Shown in pieces: positions 1 through 7,554 of a stretch of DNA of 14,698 nt. Source of the stretch: Balneolales bacterium. Lineage in GTDB: Bacteria; Bacteroidota; Rhodothermia; Balneolales; Balneolaceae. Position 1 is the stretch's first letter; each line of letters opens with the position of its first letter. The notes under the pieces are model-generated. The model ran no database searches and was not told where the DNA came from. It saw only the letters and a list, made by a program, of their open reading frames with translations. The translations under genes were made by a program, and so were the position numbers. The stretch spans positions 1 to 14,698 of the forward strand of contig JAURMN010000172.1 of NCBI GenBank assembly GCA_030830725.1, read 5' to 3'.

Positions 1-1048
1 ACTCAATCGCATATCCCGGTCGCAGCATTACCGCGTCTTCAAACCCTTCGATCTTTTTTAAGGCCTCGACCTGCGTCTCTTCCGGCAGGGATGTCGAAAA
101 CCCATTCAGATACATTTCGTAGGTATTCCATCCTTCAGGTTCTAAGAATAACTGGTGCCGATCTTTATCGGCAAAGCGATTGATTTTATCCTCAATGCTT
201 GGGCAGTACCGCGGTCCTACGGATTTGATACGGCCATTAAACATGGGGCTTTTATCAAAGCCTGTTCGAAGGATGTCGTGGACTTCCGTGCTGGTATAGC
301 CGATCCAGCAGGTTAATTGTTCCTCAACAGAGGGCAAGGTACCTGTACTGAACGAGAAGGGGTATGGATTTTCGTCTCCATATTGAACCTCGAGCTTATC
401 ATACTGAATCGTACGACCGTCCAACCGTGGAGGGGTGCCCGTTTTAAGCCTCGAGAGTTCGAATCCCGCTCTTTCTAAATCTGCCGAAATGCCAACAGAG
501 GCTCTCTCTCCCGATCTTCCGCCTCCAAATTGCATCTCCCCAATATGAATCACCCCGTTCAGGAAGGTTCCACTGGTAATCACGACCGATCGTGCCGTAT
601 ACTCCGCTCCCATCATAGTGCGAACTCCCAAGATGCGAGTCCCTGCGGGATCAAAAATAAGGCCTGTAACGTCATCTTGACGAAAATAAAGTGCGTCTCT
701 TGTTTCCAGATGTTCTCGCATTATTTGAGAATAAAGCTGACGATCACTTTGGCATCGCGGACTCCACATGGCAGGGCCTTTGCTTCGATTTAGCAATCGA
801 AACTGTACGCCACTAGCATCGCTGACTTTTCCACTTAGACCGCCTAACGCATCTATTTCTCTCACCAGTTGTCCTTTGGCCACTCCACCCATTGCGGGAT
901 TACAAGACATACGGGCTATCGCCTCGAGGCTCATCGTGATGAGTAGGGTTTTCATCCCCATTCCGGATGCAGCTGCAGCCGCCTCACTGCCTGCGTGCCC
1001 GGCCCCTACAACAATTACATCATATTCAAACTTAGTATCCTTAATCAT
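1..1048 (-). CDS. mnmG: MnmG (GidA), tRNA uridine-5-carboxymethylaminomethyl modification enzyme, N-terminal part
   Basis: FAD-dependent enzyme that, with MnmE, installs the carboxymethylaminomethyl group on wobble uridine 34 of certain tRNAs in the cytoplasm. Translating the minus strand from the ATG at 1048-1046 gives the FAD-binding glycine motif GAGHAG at residues 15-20, the family hallmark SCNPAMGGVAKGQLVREIDA at about residues 48-67, and near the left edge GPRYCPSIEDKINRF, which fits the first GidA family signature. Only 349 codons are present; the family is usually about 620 residues, so the C-terminal part that contacts MnmE and tRNA lies outside the window. Its ATG overlaps the TGA of the upstream esterase gene (ATGA), suggesting translational coupling. 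No strong Shine-Dalgarno site is seen. The identification is firm. Confidence 0.96.
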   Translation of the reverse strand, partial: MIKDTKFEYDVIVVGAGHAGSEAAAAASGMGMKTLLITMSLEAIARMSCNPAMGGVAKGQLVREIDALGGLSGKVSDASGVQFRLLNRSKGPAMWSPRCQSDRQLYSQIMREHLETRDALYFRQDDVTGLIFDPAGTRILGVRTMMGAEYTARSVVITSGTFLNGVIHIGEMQFGGGRSGERASVGISADLERAGFELSRLKTGTPPRLDGRTIQYDKLEVQYGDENPYPFSFSTGTLPSVEEQLTCWIGYTSTEVHDILRTGFDKSPMFNGRIKSVGPRYCPSIEDKINRFADKDRHQLFLEPEGWNTYEMYLNGFSTSLPEETQVEALKKIEGFEDAVMLRPGYAIE

Positions 1049-2091
1049 GATTTCTCGGGACTATAATTTCCCATGATATAAACAATCACATGGTTAAGTC
1101 TTTTTGCCCAGGATCGTTCATCATGTGCCGCTCCCTCGTCATAAAATGAAGTCCATTCGACATTTTCGGAAGCATGTTTTAACATAGAAGAGTTCATGTC
1201 TTCTTGGTAGGGAGGATAATAGGCATCAAGCGTTTGATCTCCGTAATCAAAGTAGATTCTTCGATAAGACGTCCGGTCTAAATCCAATTTTTGAGTGATG
1301 TAGGTTGAAAATGCGTTAAACAAGCCATTATCAGAAGGGCTGGAAAACTGGTCCGGCGCTACAATGGGCCAATGGGTGGATACTGCCCCAACTCGGCCAA
1401 AGATATCTGGCCTTTCAAAGTGGGCATAAAGCGAAATTAATCCCCCCATACTCGAGCCTATAATCATTCTGCCTTGAGGCGTTGCATCCGTATCCACCAT
1501 TAGATCAACATAGGGAACCAGTTCTTCAGTTAAAAACTGCACATAAGACTCAGAAAGAACTTCCTTGACCATAGTATTCGGCCTACCCGGCACAGGATGA
1601 TCAAGGCTCAACGGAGAAAAGGCCGGTTTAGGCGCGTATTCTGACCATCTTTTGTCACCATTATTCCATATCGCAACTACGATGAGGGGGTGTATTTGTC
1701 CAGACTCGATTAATTCTGTCAAGGTCTCGTCAACTCTCCATTCTTGTTTATTCCAGGTCTGGGTCGAGTCGAATAACATTTGTCCATCATGTAGATAGAG
1801 AACGGGTAAGTTTGTGAGATCGGAAGCCTGAGAAAACGCAGGGTTGTCTTGAATAGCGTTGTGCTCCGATTTCATGAAAATAAGTTCAGGAAGCCATATA
1901 TCCACCGTTCGTGGTTCCACATACTCAGAAGGGAATCTTTCAATCCTTAATAGTCGTCCCGAAGAAACGGTTTTCTTCACCTCAACAAGGTTAATTTGCT
2001 CACTTACCTGAAAAGAGGGAGATGGGTCAGCTGTACAGCTCAAAAGAGTCAATGCTGATAATGGGAGTGCCAGGAAGTGACGAATGTTCAT
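1045..2091 (-). CDS. Predicted lipoprotein esterase (esterase D / enterochelin-esterase-like alpha/beta hydrolase)
   Basis: A 348-residue alpha/beta hydrolase of the putative-esterase family (Fes/esterase D type). The N-terminus is a lipoprotein signal: a hydrophobic stretch ending in a lipobox LLSC with Cys19, so the protein is probably anchored in the cell envelope. Family marks are VLYLHDGQMLFD at about 97-108, the nucleophile elbow GSSMGG at 212-217 with Ser214, an acidic segment DYGDQTLD at 282-289 and a late His323 in AAHDERSW, which together could form the Ser-Asp-His triad. The substrate cannot be told from sequence; related proteins cleave siderophore, carbohydrate or other carboxylic esters. 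No Shine-Dalgarno site precedes the ATG. The gene lies about 80 bp downstream of tRNA-Asp on the same strand and overlaps mnmG by 4 bp, an odd functional pairing. Confidence 0.85.
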   Translation of the reverse strand: MNIRHFLALPLSALTLLSCTADPSPSFQVSEQINLVEVKKTVSSGRLLRIERFPSEYVEPRTVDIWLPELIFMKSEHNAIQDNPAFSQASDLTNLPVLYLHDGQMLFDSTQTWNKQEWRVDETLTELIESGQIHPLIVVAIWNNGDKRWSEYAPKPAFSPLSLDHPVPGRPNTMVKEVLSESYVQFLTEELVPYVDLMVDTDATPQGRMIIGSSMGGLISLYAHFERPDIFGRVGAVSTHWPIVAPDQFSSPSDNGLFNAFSTYITQKLDLDRTSYRRIYFDYGDQTLDAYYPPYQEDMNSSMLKHASENVEWTSFYDEGAAHDERSWAKRLNHVIVYIMGNYSPEKS

Positions 2092-2171
2092 CGGAAAAGG
2101 TGGATAAACCTGACTGAAGACCGGGGATTGGCGAGAAGTATCATCAATGTTTCCCCGTCAAGAGAAAAAAG

Positions 2172-2245
2172 CGATCCGGAAGGGACTCGAACCCTCGACC
2201 TCCTGCGTGACAGGCAGGCGTTCTAACCAACTGAACTACCGGACC
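2172..2245 (-). tRNA. tRNA-Asp (anticodon GUC)
   Basis: Reading the minus strand, the cloverleaf folds completely. The acceptor stem GGTCCGG pairs with CCGGATC with one G-U pair, the D arm has a GTTC/GAAC stem, the anticodon stem CCTGC/GCAGG encloses loop CTGTCAC with anticodon GTC, and the T arm carries GGTTCGAGTCC. The discriminator base is G (position 2172), as expected for tRNA-Asp. CCA is not encoded. Directly after the 3' end the minus strand reads C then a run of six T, which may aid transcript release or processing before the esterase gene. Confidence 0.97.
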
Positions 2246-2595
2246 GATTGTAAGTCTTTGTCACTTATCGGATTACGCCGTGATTACTTCATTTCGAAAT
2301 CCTTTTTCTTATCAAGTTGACTTACGTGCTTTACGATTTTGACTTGAAAAGAAGATTCACAAAACGAATCGACAAATCCAAAGAACAACAAAGATACTGA
2401 CAAGGGGCAGAAAAATCAATTCTTGCGTTAATAATTTCGATTTCTTAGAGGGAAGTACGGTGGGGTCAACGAAATCTAATCGCAACTACTTTCATTAGGT
2501 TAGATGGATACGGAGCGTATTTACAGCAACTAATAAACGGTTATATGTGTATTAATGTTTTTTAAATAATTATATTTATAATGATTTTTGTTTGT

Positions 2596-2601
2596 TATAA
2601 T
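2596..2601 (+). promoter_or_regulatory. Candidate -10 element for the MORN-variant gene
   Basis: TATAAT followed by TTG sits in an AT-rich stretch about 50 bp before the ATG at 2651. It also resembles the Bacteroidota -7 motif (TA, two bases, TTTG) but with three bases between TA and TTTG. No clear -35 lies 16-18 bp upstream, so this is tentative. Confidence 0.3.
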
Positions 2602-2637
2602 TTGTTTTTTATGAACTGAGTTTATTCCTAAATCATC

Positions 2638-2643
2638 AAGAGG
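2638..2643 (+). promoter_or_regulatory. Ribosome binding site of the MORN-variant gene
   Basis: AAGAGG lies 7 nt before the ATG at 2651 and supports that start. Such a site is informative because many genes in this window lack one. Confidence 0.65.
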
Positions 2644-2650
2644 TCGATAC

Positions 2651-3238
2651 ATGTTACAATTCATTGGGTTCATGCTTTTGATTATAGGCTCTGTATATCC
2701 ACTCTCTTTACAAGCCCAACCACGTATACATCATGATGCAATCGTGATAAGACAGGGTTTGAGTTATAGAGGAGATCAATTATTCACAGGTGTAACCTAT
2801 TCCCTATGGGAGAATGATTCCATTCGAATTGAACGCACATGGCGTAATGGGGTATTGCATGGCCCGATAAACGAATATTACAAGACGGGTATTCTAGCAA
2901 AAGTCTCTATGTATCAGAATAATGAGTTAACCGGTGAAGGTTTAGAATACTATCCAGACGGAACCCTTTCCAGACGAATTTATTACCAACTCCATCTTCC
3001 TAGTGGTCGTTATGAAGCGTTTTTTCCAAATGGCCAACTACAAATAAAAGGGGTCATGAAAAATGGCCTTTGGAATGGCCCATACGAGGAGTATTATCCT
3101 AACGGCCAGTTAAAAATCAAATCCACTCGAATCCAAGACGGTTGGGAGGGCTCCTATGAAGAATATCTTGAAAGCGGGGCTTTATTGCTAAAAGGTAGAT
3201 ATAGGAACGGGGTTTTTAAAAAATCCCGTGGCGAGTAA
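2651..3238 (+). CDS. Secreted MORN-variant repeat protein (YwqK-like)
   Basis: A 195-residue protein with a signal peptide of about 22 residues (cleavage likely after LQA, before QPRI), so it is probably exported. From about residue 70 onward it is built of roughly five repeats of about 23 residues with the pattern G-x-x-x-E-Y-Y-x-x-G-x-L. Clear examples are GEGLEYYPDGTLSRRIYY, YEAFFPNGQLQIKG, GPYEEYYPNGQLKIKS and GSYEEYLESGALLLKG. This is the MORN_2 type of repeat, a beta-hairpin structure common in Bacteroidota. Databases often name such proteins YwqK-family antitoxins, but there is no toxin gene beside it here and the export signal argues against that role. It stands alone, flanked by non-coding DNA and a terminator. 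Function unknown; it is more AT-rich than its neighbours. Confidence 0.8.
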   Translation: MLQFIGFMLLIIGSVYPLSLQAQPRIHHDAIVIRQGLSYRGDQLFTGVTYSLWENDSIRIERTWRNGVLHGPINEYYKTGILAKVSMYQNNELTGEGLEYYPDGTLSRRIYYQLHLPSGRYEAFFPNGQLQIKGVMKNGLWNGPYEEYYPNGQLKIKSTRIQDGWEGSYEEYLESGALLLKGRYRNGVFKKSRGE

Positions 3239-3289
3239 TCGGTGTGGTTGATGAATCTTCTTTGCAGAAAATCGTTTAGGTAATGGAGC

Positions 3290-3322
3290 AAACACTCAGC
3301 CTGTGGCAGACTGAGCGTTTTT
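3290..3322 (+). terminator. Intrinsic terminator after the MORN-variant gene
   Basis: AAACACTCAG (3290-3299) pairs with CTGAGCGTTT (3311-3320) with one A-C mismatch, loop of 11 nt, and the right arm runs into a T tract (3318-3322). It lies about 50 bp after the stop at 3238. A second, weaker hairpin, GACTCT (3334-3339) with AGAGTC (3356-3361), follows. Confidence 0.6.
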
Positions 3323-3434
3323 AATCTAAAGCAGACTCTTTATCTCACGTTTTTTAGAGTCGCATTTGTCAGTTCTTCGCGCTCTATTAAAACGATAAAA
3401 GCGGTTTTTTGCCGTTGCTAAATCGGCCCTATCT

Positions 3435-6400
3435 TTACTTCTTAAGTTCTTTCAGTAGTTGTTGAACAGCCGCTTCCACCTGCTCGTCGCGACCAAAATC
3501 AATTATCCCGGGCATATTCCGAACCTGGATATCTGGATAGGTCTGGTTGTTTTCTAGCCATTCGTTTTGGTTGTTTTTGGCACTTACCGGCACCACCCCC
3601 CAAGTCACCCCGTTCGGCAACCTCTCCCAACTTGCATAGCTACATGTTCCGGGTACAGGCATTCCAACAGACGTGCCAATATCAAGGCTTGTATATCCAA
3701 CAGCATAACAATGGCCGTCACTATAGGCGGCTTCATTTAAGAGCGTGATCACGGGTTTGGTCCAACGACTTGTGGGCTCACCGCCCACTACCTTATCGGC
3801 CGTTGTATATGTCAAAAAGGGCTCTCCGGAAAAATACATCATCAAATCGGCAACCAGGTCACCCCCACCATTGAACCGTACGTCAATGACCATTCCCTCT
3901 TTTTCGGAGTATTTACCCTGCATATGCTCAAATACAGTGCGATAGGGACCGTCACCCATTCCTGGGATGTGGACATATCCAAGCTTCCCTTCGCTTAGGC
4001 GCTCTACCTCTTCTTCATTTTTTCGGACAAAGCGTTCATACAGTAAACTGTTTTCAACCCCCAGAGAGATCGGTTTCACCGTAATCTCCTTCACTCGTTT
4101 GTCGTTTGAGTCCGTAATTTCTAAGAGGGTGAATTTATCCGCCTTTCGATTCAAGTACATCGCCGGATCCCGGTCTGGGGAAACGACTTCTCCATCCACT
4201 TTATGGATAATCATACCGGGCTCTAAATCAAATCCAGCCTTGTCGAGCGGTCCACCACGAAGAATTTCCTCAAGTTTCCAACCCTCCCCCTCATAGGACA
4301 GATCCGCAAAAAATCCGAGTGAGGCTGTCTGATCCCCATTCGGGTCATTGCCTCGATATCTGGCACCGGAGTGGGACACATTTAATTCACCCAACATCTC
4401 TCCGATGAGATCCGCAAATTCAGCGTCATTTCCAATATGGGCGGTTTTGGGCCTGTATGCTTCTCCCATCATCACCCAATCGATTCCGTGATAGGTAGGT
4501 TCATAAAAAAGTTTGCTCGCCCGATGCCATACATGCTCAAAGAGAGCTTTAAATTCCTCGGGCTTATTGAGGGTCATTTCTGACTCTATTTTAACAGCTT
4601 TTTGAGAACCTTTTTCCGGGTCAAGTTTTGAAATCCGTCCTCCGGCAAGCAAATAGAGGTTTTCCATCTTTGGATCCCACTGCAATCGGCCTCCAGAAAC
4701 CCCTAGTTTAATCGCCATCTTAGTCTCTTTGGTGCGAAGATCCGTCTCCCAAAGATGATAGCCTTCCTCAAAACGTGTCAAATAGTACACTTTATCTGCT
4801 TTTTTGTTGAGTACCGCATCCCCAAGTCGAGAAGAATGAATCGTAAGGCGACTGGTTCGATCCTCAAGACCGGCCCAGTCAATCGAAAGGGGAGTCACTT
4901 CCGGTTTTTTATCTTCACCCGATTTTTTGTCGTTCTTCTCTTTTTTCTCTTCATCTTTCTTTGGTTTGGAGGCCTCTTTTATTGCTTGTTGTAGCTGGTA
5001 ATCCTCTTCACTCAATCGAAACTCATCCCATGCTTTTTGGGAAAAGAAGAGGGCGTATATATCACTCTCCGTGGCTGCGGATGTTGCATAGCTACGCAAC
5101 CCGTTTCTGTTCGAAGCCCAGATCATCATTTCGCCGTTATTTACCCATTTTGGCTGATCATCGTAATATCCACTCTGGATCAGGGGTTTCATTCCCTCTT
5201 TTCCGGTTGCATCCACCAATACGATATCACTGTTGTGGAGGTATTTGTCAAATGTCATAAGCAACCAGCGGGAATCCGGACTCCATCGATAATATTTATC
5301 CCCTTCGCGCATTGTAAAAAGCTCTTTCGGAGTAAGTAGGGTCAAGCTGTTTCTGCTCTCCAGATCCAGCACCTTCAAGGTTCTTCGGTCTTCAATAAAG
5401 GCCAGTGATTTGCCGTCCGGTGAAATTTCGGGGAGATAGTTATCCTTCTCGTTTTGGATCAGGGCCGTCTCCTTTAAGAGGGTCGAGGCAAAAAAGAAGA
5501 GCTCTTCTGAGCGAATTTTTTCACTCGTATAAATCCCCCATTTTCCACCTCTTTCGCTGGAATAAATCAGTTTGTTCCCATCCGGGGTGAAGCGAACATC
5601 GGCTTCTGTTTCAGGTGTGCGAGTAATCCGCTTGGTCAGCGACCCGTCTACCGAAGTAACAAACACTTCGCCGCGTGCAACAAATGCGATCTCTTTTCCG
5701 TCCGGCGAAACGATCATTTCTGTAACACCACCATTAATTGCCACAAGCTCTTCTGGGTTTTGTGCGTCCTGTGTGCGAATCATTACGGGAACTTCCATCG
5801 GTTCCTCTCCTGGCACCATGGTGTAAAGTGCACCGTGGTAACTAAACGCCAGTTTTCCGCCCCCCGTACTCAAAAATCGTACTGGGTGCGTTTCAAATTG
5901 AGTAAGCTGACGACGGTTTTCAGGATTCCCGATTTCCATTTCAAATACATTGAAAGTTCCGCCCTCTTCGCTCAAATAATAGAGTGCGGTTTCATCTGCA
6001 TTAAATACCGGGTTCCGATCCTCGCCCTCATGAGGGCCCAATAGGGTATGGGTGCCAGTTGCCACATCATACAGCCATATGTCCCGGGTAATTGAGGAAT
6101 TATGGTGTTTACGGAGTGGATCTTCTGTTCCCTTATAATCCTGATACACGATCCGACTGCCATCGCGATTAAACTGAACATCTTCCGCGGGCGTGGTCAT
6201 AATTTGAGTAATTCGACCCCCTGTTACCGGAACCTGATAGAGCTCGGTCATCCGGGATGAAGGGTGTTGTCTATGGGTAACCAAGTCTTGTCTCTGGCCT
6301 TTGAAGATCACGTGTTCACCGGATGCATCAAAGGTGTAGGGTTCTTCATCATTGGAATGAAAGGTAAGTCTTGTCGCCTCTCCACCTGCAGCGTCCATGA

Positions 6401-6698
6401 CAAAGACATCAAAGTTCCCAAACCGGTTGGAGGCAAAGGTTATTCGCTGTCCATCCCTGCTCCAAACCGGGCGAACTTCGTGTGCAGAGTGGAACGTCAG
6501 TCGAACTGCTTCACCCCCTTCAGTGGGAACGCGGTATAGATCTCCTTTATAGGTAAATGCGATATGATTTCCGTCCGGAGATAGTGCAGAGGTGCGAATC
6601 CATTCCGCTTTTTCCTGAGAGAAGGCGGGATTGTAAAGGGTGAAAATCGAAAAGAGCAGAATACTGATTCTGAAAAAGATGGAAGAGTGGATGTCCAT
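3435..6698 (-). CDS. Tricorn-like S41 family peptidase, exported
   Basis: Large serine protease related to archaeal tricorn, 1087 residues from the ATG at 6698; an in-frame TTG at 6704 would add two residues. The ATG is preferred and neither start has a clear ribosome site. An N-terminal signal peptide ending AFSQ (about residue 28) suggests periplasmic location. Order (numbering from the ATG): TolB/WD40-like beta-propeller repeats with SPDG, SRDG and TPDG motifs up to about 550; a Lys/Glu-rich linker at about 572-600; a second propeller part; the tricorn C1 helical region (about 715-775) with His776 in NVSHSGARY; a PDZ domain (about 790-880); and the S41 core with nucleophile Ser993 in YSDG and probable Glu1049 in LENNQTYPDI. 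These match the tricorn His-Ser-Glu arrangement. It probably degrades peptides; substrates are unknown. It is a single-gene unit after the peroxidase terminator. Confidence 0.93.
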   Translation of the reverse strand: MDIHSSIFFRISILLFSIFTLYNPAFSQEKAEWIRTSALSPDGNHIAFTYKGDLYRVPTEGGEAVRLTFHSAHEVRPVWSRDGQRITFASNRFGNFDVFVMDAAGGEATRLTFHSNDEEPYTFDASGEHVIFKGQRQDLVTHRQHPSSRMTELYQVPVTGGRITQIMTTPAEDVQFNRDGSRIVYQDYKGTEDPLRKHHNSSITRDIWLYDVATGTHTLLGPHEGEDRNPVFNADETALYYLSEEGGTFNVFEMEIGNPENRRQLTQFETHPVRFLSTGGGKLAFSYHGALYTMVPGEEPMEVPVMIRTQDAQNPEELVAINGGVTEMIVSPDGKEIAFVARGEVFVTSVDGSLTKRITRTPETEADVRFTPDGNKLIYSSERGGKWGIYTSEKIRSEELFFFASTLLKETALIQNEKDNYLPEISPDGKSLAFIEDRRTLKVLDLESRNSLTLLTPKELFTMREGDKYYRWSPDSRWLLMTFDKYLHNSDIVLVDATGKEGMKPLIQSGYYDDQPKWVNNGEMMIWASNRNGLRSYATSAATESDIYALFFSQKAWDEFRLSEEDYQLQQAIKEASKPKKDEEKKEKNDKKSGEDKKPEVTPLSIDWAGLEDRTSRLTIHSSRLGDAVLNKKADKVYYLTRFEEGYHLWETDLRTKETKMAIKLGVSGGRLQWDPKMENLYLLAGGRISKLDPEKGSQKAVKIESEMTLNKPEEFKALFEHVWHRASKLFYEPTYHGIDWVMMGEAYRPKTAHIGNDAEFADLIGEMLGELNVSHSGARYRGNDPNGDQTASLGFFADLSYEGEGWKLEEILRGGPLDKAGFDLEPGMIIHKVDGEVVSPDRDPAMYLNRKADKFTLLEITDSNDKRVKEITVKPISLGVENSLLYERFVRKNEEEVERLSEGKLGYVHIPGMGDGPYRTVFEHMQGKYSEKEGMVIDVRFNGGGDLVADLMMYFSGEPFLTYTTADKVVGGEPTSRWTKPVITLLNEAAYSDGHCYAVGYTSLDIGTSVGMPVPGTCSYASWERLPNGVTWGVVPVSAKNNQNEWLENNQTYPDIQVRNMPGIIDFGRDEQVEAAVQQLLKELKK

Positions 6699-6823
6699 AT
6701 ACAAGTCGAGTTAGGTGGAAAGGGTGGATGGAATGAGAATTCGATGTGAACGGAAAGCTCAAATTTAGGTAAGAATATTGGAAATCCTAATGGTGGAATG
6801 ACCACTTGATAAGGGGTTTCCAT

Positions 6824-6860
6824 AAAAAGTGAGGGCCACGATGTTTCTACCGCGGCCCTC
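6824..6860 (-). terminator. Intrinsic terminator after the glutathione peroxidase gene
   Basis: On the minus strand a perfect 7-bp stem GAGGGCC/GGCCCTC (6860-6854 with 6837-6831, 16-nt loop) is followed after two bases by five T (6828-6824). It lies about 105 bp after the peroxidase stop at 6964 and ahead of the protease gene, so it separates the two transcription units. Confidence 0.8.
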
Positions 6861-6963
6861 TATCGGGATGGAGATGGGCTCTTTGGAAGTTGATTTGGAT
6901 AAACCGCTGCCTTTAATCGAAATTCGTGAGGCAACTGGATGAAACTCGTCTCTTTCGTCGGAG

Positions 6964-7554
6964 TTATTCAGCCAGCAATTCTTCTACAACTTCTCTTACA
7001 TTCTTATCCATTGGATTAATCCGGCTGCGATAACGCTGCACGAGATTACCATCTTTGTCAACAATAAATTTTTCAAAATTCCAGTTCACGCCGCCCATTT
7101 TCTGCTTGTCACCTTCTCCCGTAAGAAACTGGAAAAGTTCATGCTGGTCGTCCCCTTTTACGGAAACTTTCGAAAACATAGGAAACGAGATACCGTAATT
7201 CACTTGACAAAACTCTAAAATTTCCTCATTCGTTCCCGGCTCTTGTTGATTAAAATTGTTTGCAGGAAACCCAAGAATAATAAGGCCTTGATCTTTGTAG
7301 GTCTCGTAGAGTTTCTGAAGGTCTTCGTATTGCGGAGTATAGCCGCATTTGGACGCGGTGTTCACAATCAAAAGAACAGATCCCTTATATTGCTCTAGGC
7401 TTACATCCTCGCCCTTAATCGTCTTTACGGAAAATTGATGTACATTTCCAGAGGAGGGAATTTTTAACAGGATATCCTTGATGGAAAATTCCAATTGTCC
7501 TGCAAAAAGAACCAGTGAAATAAGCGAAATAATTAACGTATTCATGAGTACCAT
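6964..7554 (-). CDS. Glutathione peroxidase family protein with N-terminal export or anchor segment
   Basis: Thiol peroxidase of the glutathione peroxidase fold, reducing hydrogen peroxide or lipid peroxides. The catalytic set is complete: peroxidatic Cys70 in NTASKCGYT, Gln104 in NQQEPG, and Trp158-Asn159 in VNWNFEKF. Cys116 in EFCQVNYG is at the position seen in related bacterial proteins and may act as resolving cysteine, making it probably thioredoxin- rather than glutathione-dependent. Unusually, the first 22 or so residues are hydrophobic (NTLIISLISLVLFAG), so the enzyme is about 35 residues longer than cytosolic relatives and is likely periplasmic or membrane-tethered. Two starts are possible, ATG at 7554 or ATG at 7545; neither has a ribosome site. 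Its 5' end meets or overlaps the divergent barrel-protein gene. It ends before its own terminator. Confidence 0.92.
   Translation of the reverse strand: MVLMNTLIISLISLVLFAGQLEFSIKDILLKIPSSGNVHQFSVKTIKGEDVSLEQYKGSVLLIVNTASKCGYTPQYEDLQKLYETYKDQGLIILGFPANNFNQQEPGTNEEILEFCQVNYGISFPMFSKVSVKGDDQHELFQFLTGEGDKQKMGGVNWNFEKFIVDKDGNLVQRYRSRINPMDKNVREVVEELLAE

Larger units (their letters stand above)
2246..2650. other. 405-bp non-coding gap, AT-rich at its right end
   Basis: No convincing gene is visible between tRNA-Asp (minus) and the MORN-variant gene (plus). The left half must hold the tRNA promoter, which I could not place with confidence. The right end, about 2540-2620, is very AT-rich and includes TATAAT at 2596-2601, a possible -10 element for the plus-strand gene 50 bp downstream; no good -35 was found at the usual spacing. 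Short weak inverted repeats occur: GATTC/GAATC near 2355-2372, and CTAAT at 2476-2480 with ATTAG at 2494-2498. None is strong enough to name as a known RNA or riboswitch. Confidence 0.6.

Noticed and set aside
530..1076. Plus-strand open frames opposite mnmG
   Set aside because: They are antisense to a clearly recognised mnmG and show no domain or signal of their own.
2172..2245. tRNA-Asp as an integration site for a mobile element
   Set aside because: I saw no repeat of the tRNA 3' end elsewhere in the window and no integrase gene.
2651..3238. MORN-variant protein as antitoxin of a toxin-antitoxin pair
   Set aside because: No neighbouring toxin-like gene, and the protein carries a signal peptide.
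3385..3430. Possible terminator after the protease gene near the run of T at 3403-3408
   Set aside because: The stem is short and bulged, and the T run falls in the loop rather than after the stem on the needed strand.
3745..6539. Several plus-strand open frames of 60-110 codons and short alternate minus-strand frames within the tricorn-like protease gene
   Set aside because: All are shadows of the protease reading frame; low-complexity or unlikely compositions and no ribosome sites.
6497..6823. Minus-strand open frame of 108 codons spanning the protease start
   Set aside because: It overlaps the protease signal-peptide region in another frame and has no recognisable features; the protease frame explains this DNA.
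7478..7543. Upstream ATG extending the barrel-like protein by 22 residues
   Set aside because: The extension lies wholly inside the peroxidase coding region and would place the signal peptide too far from the N-terminus.
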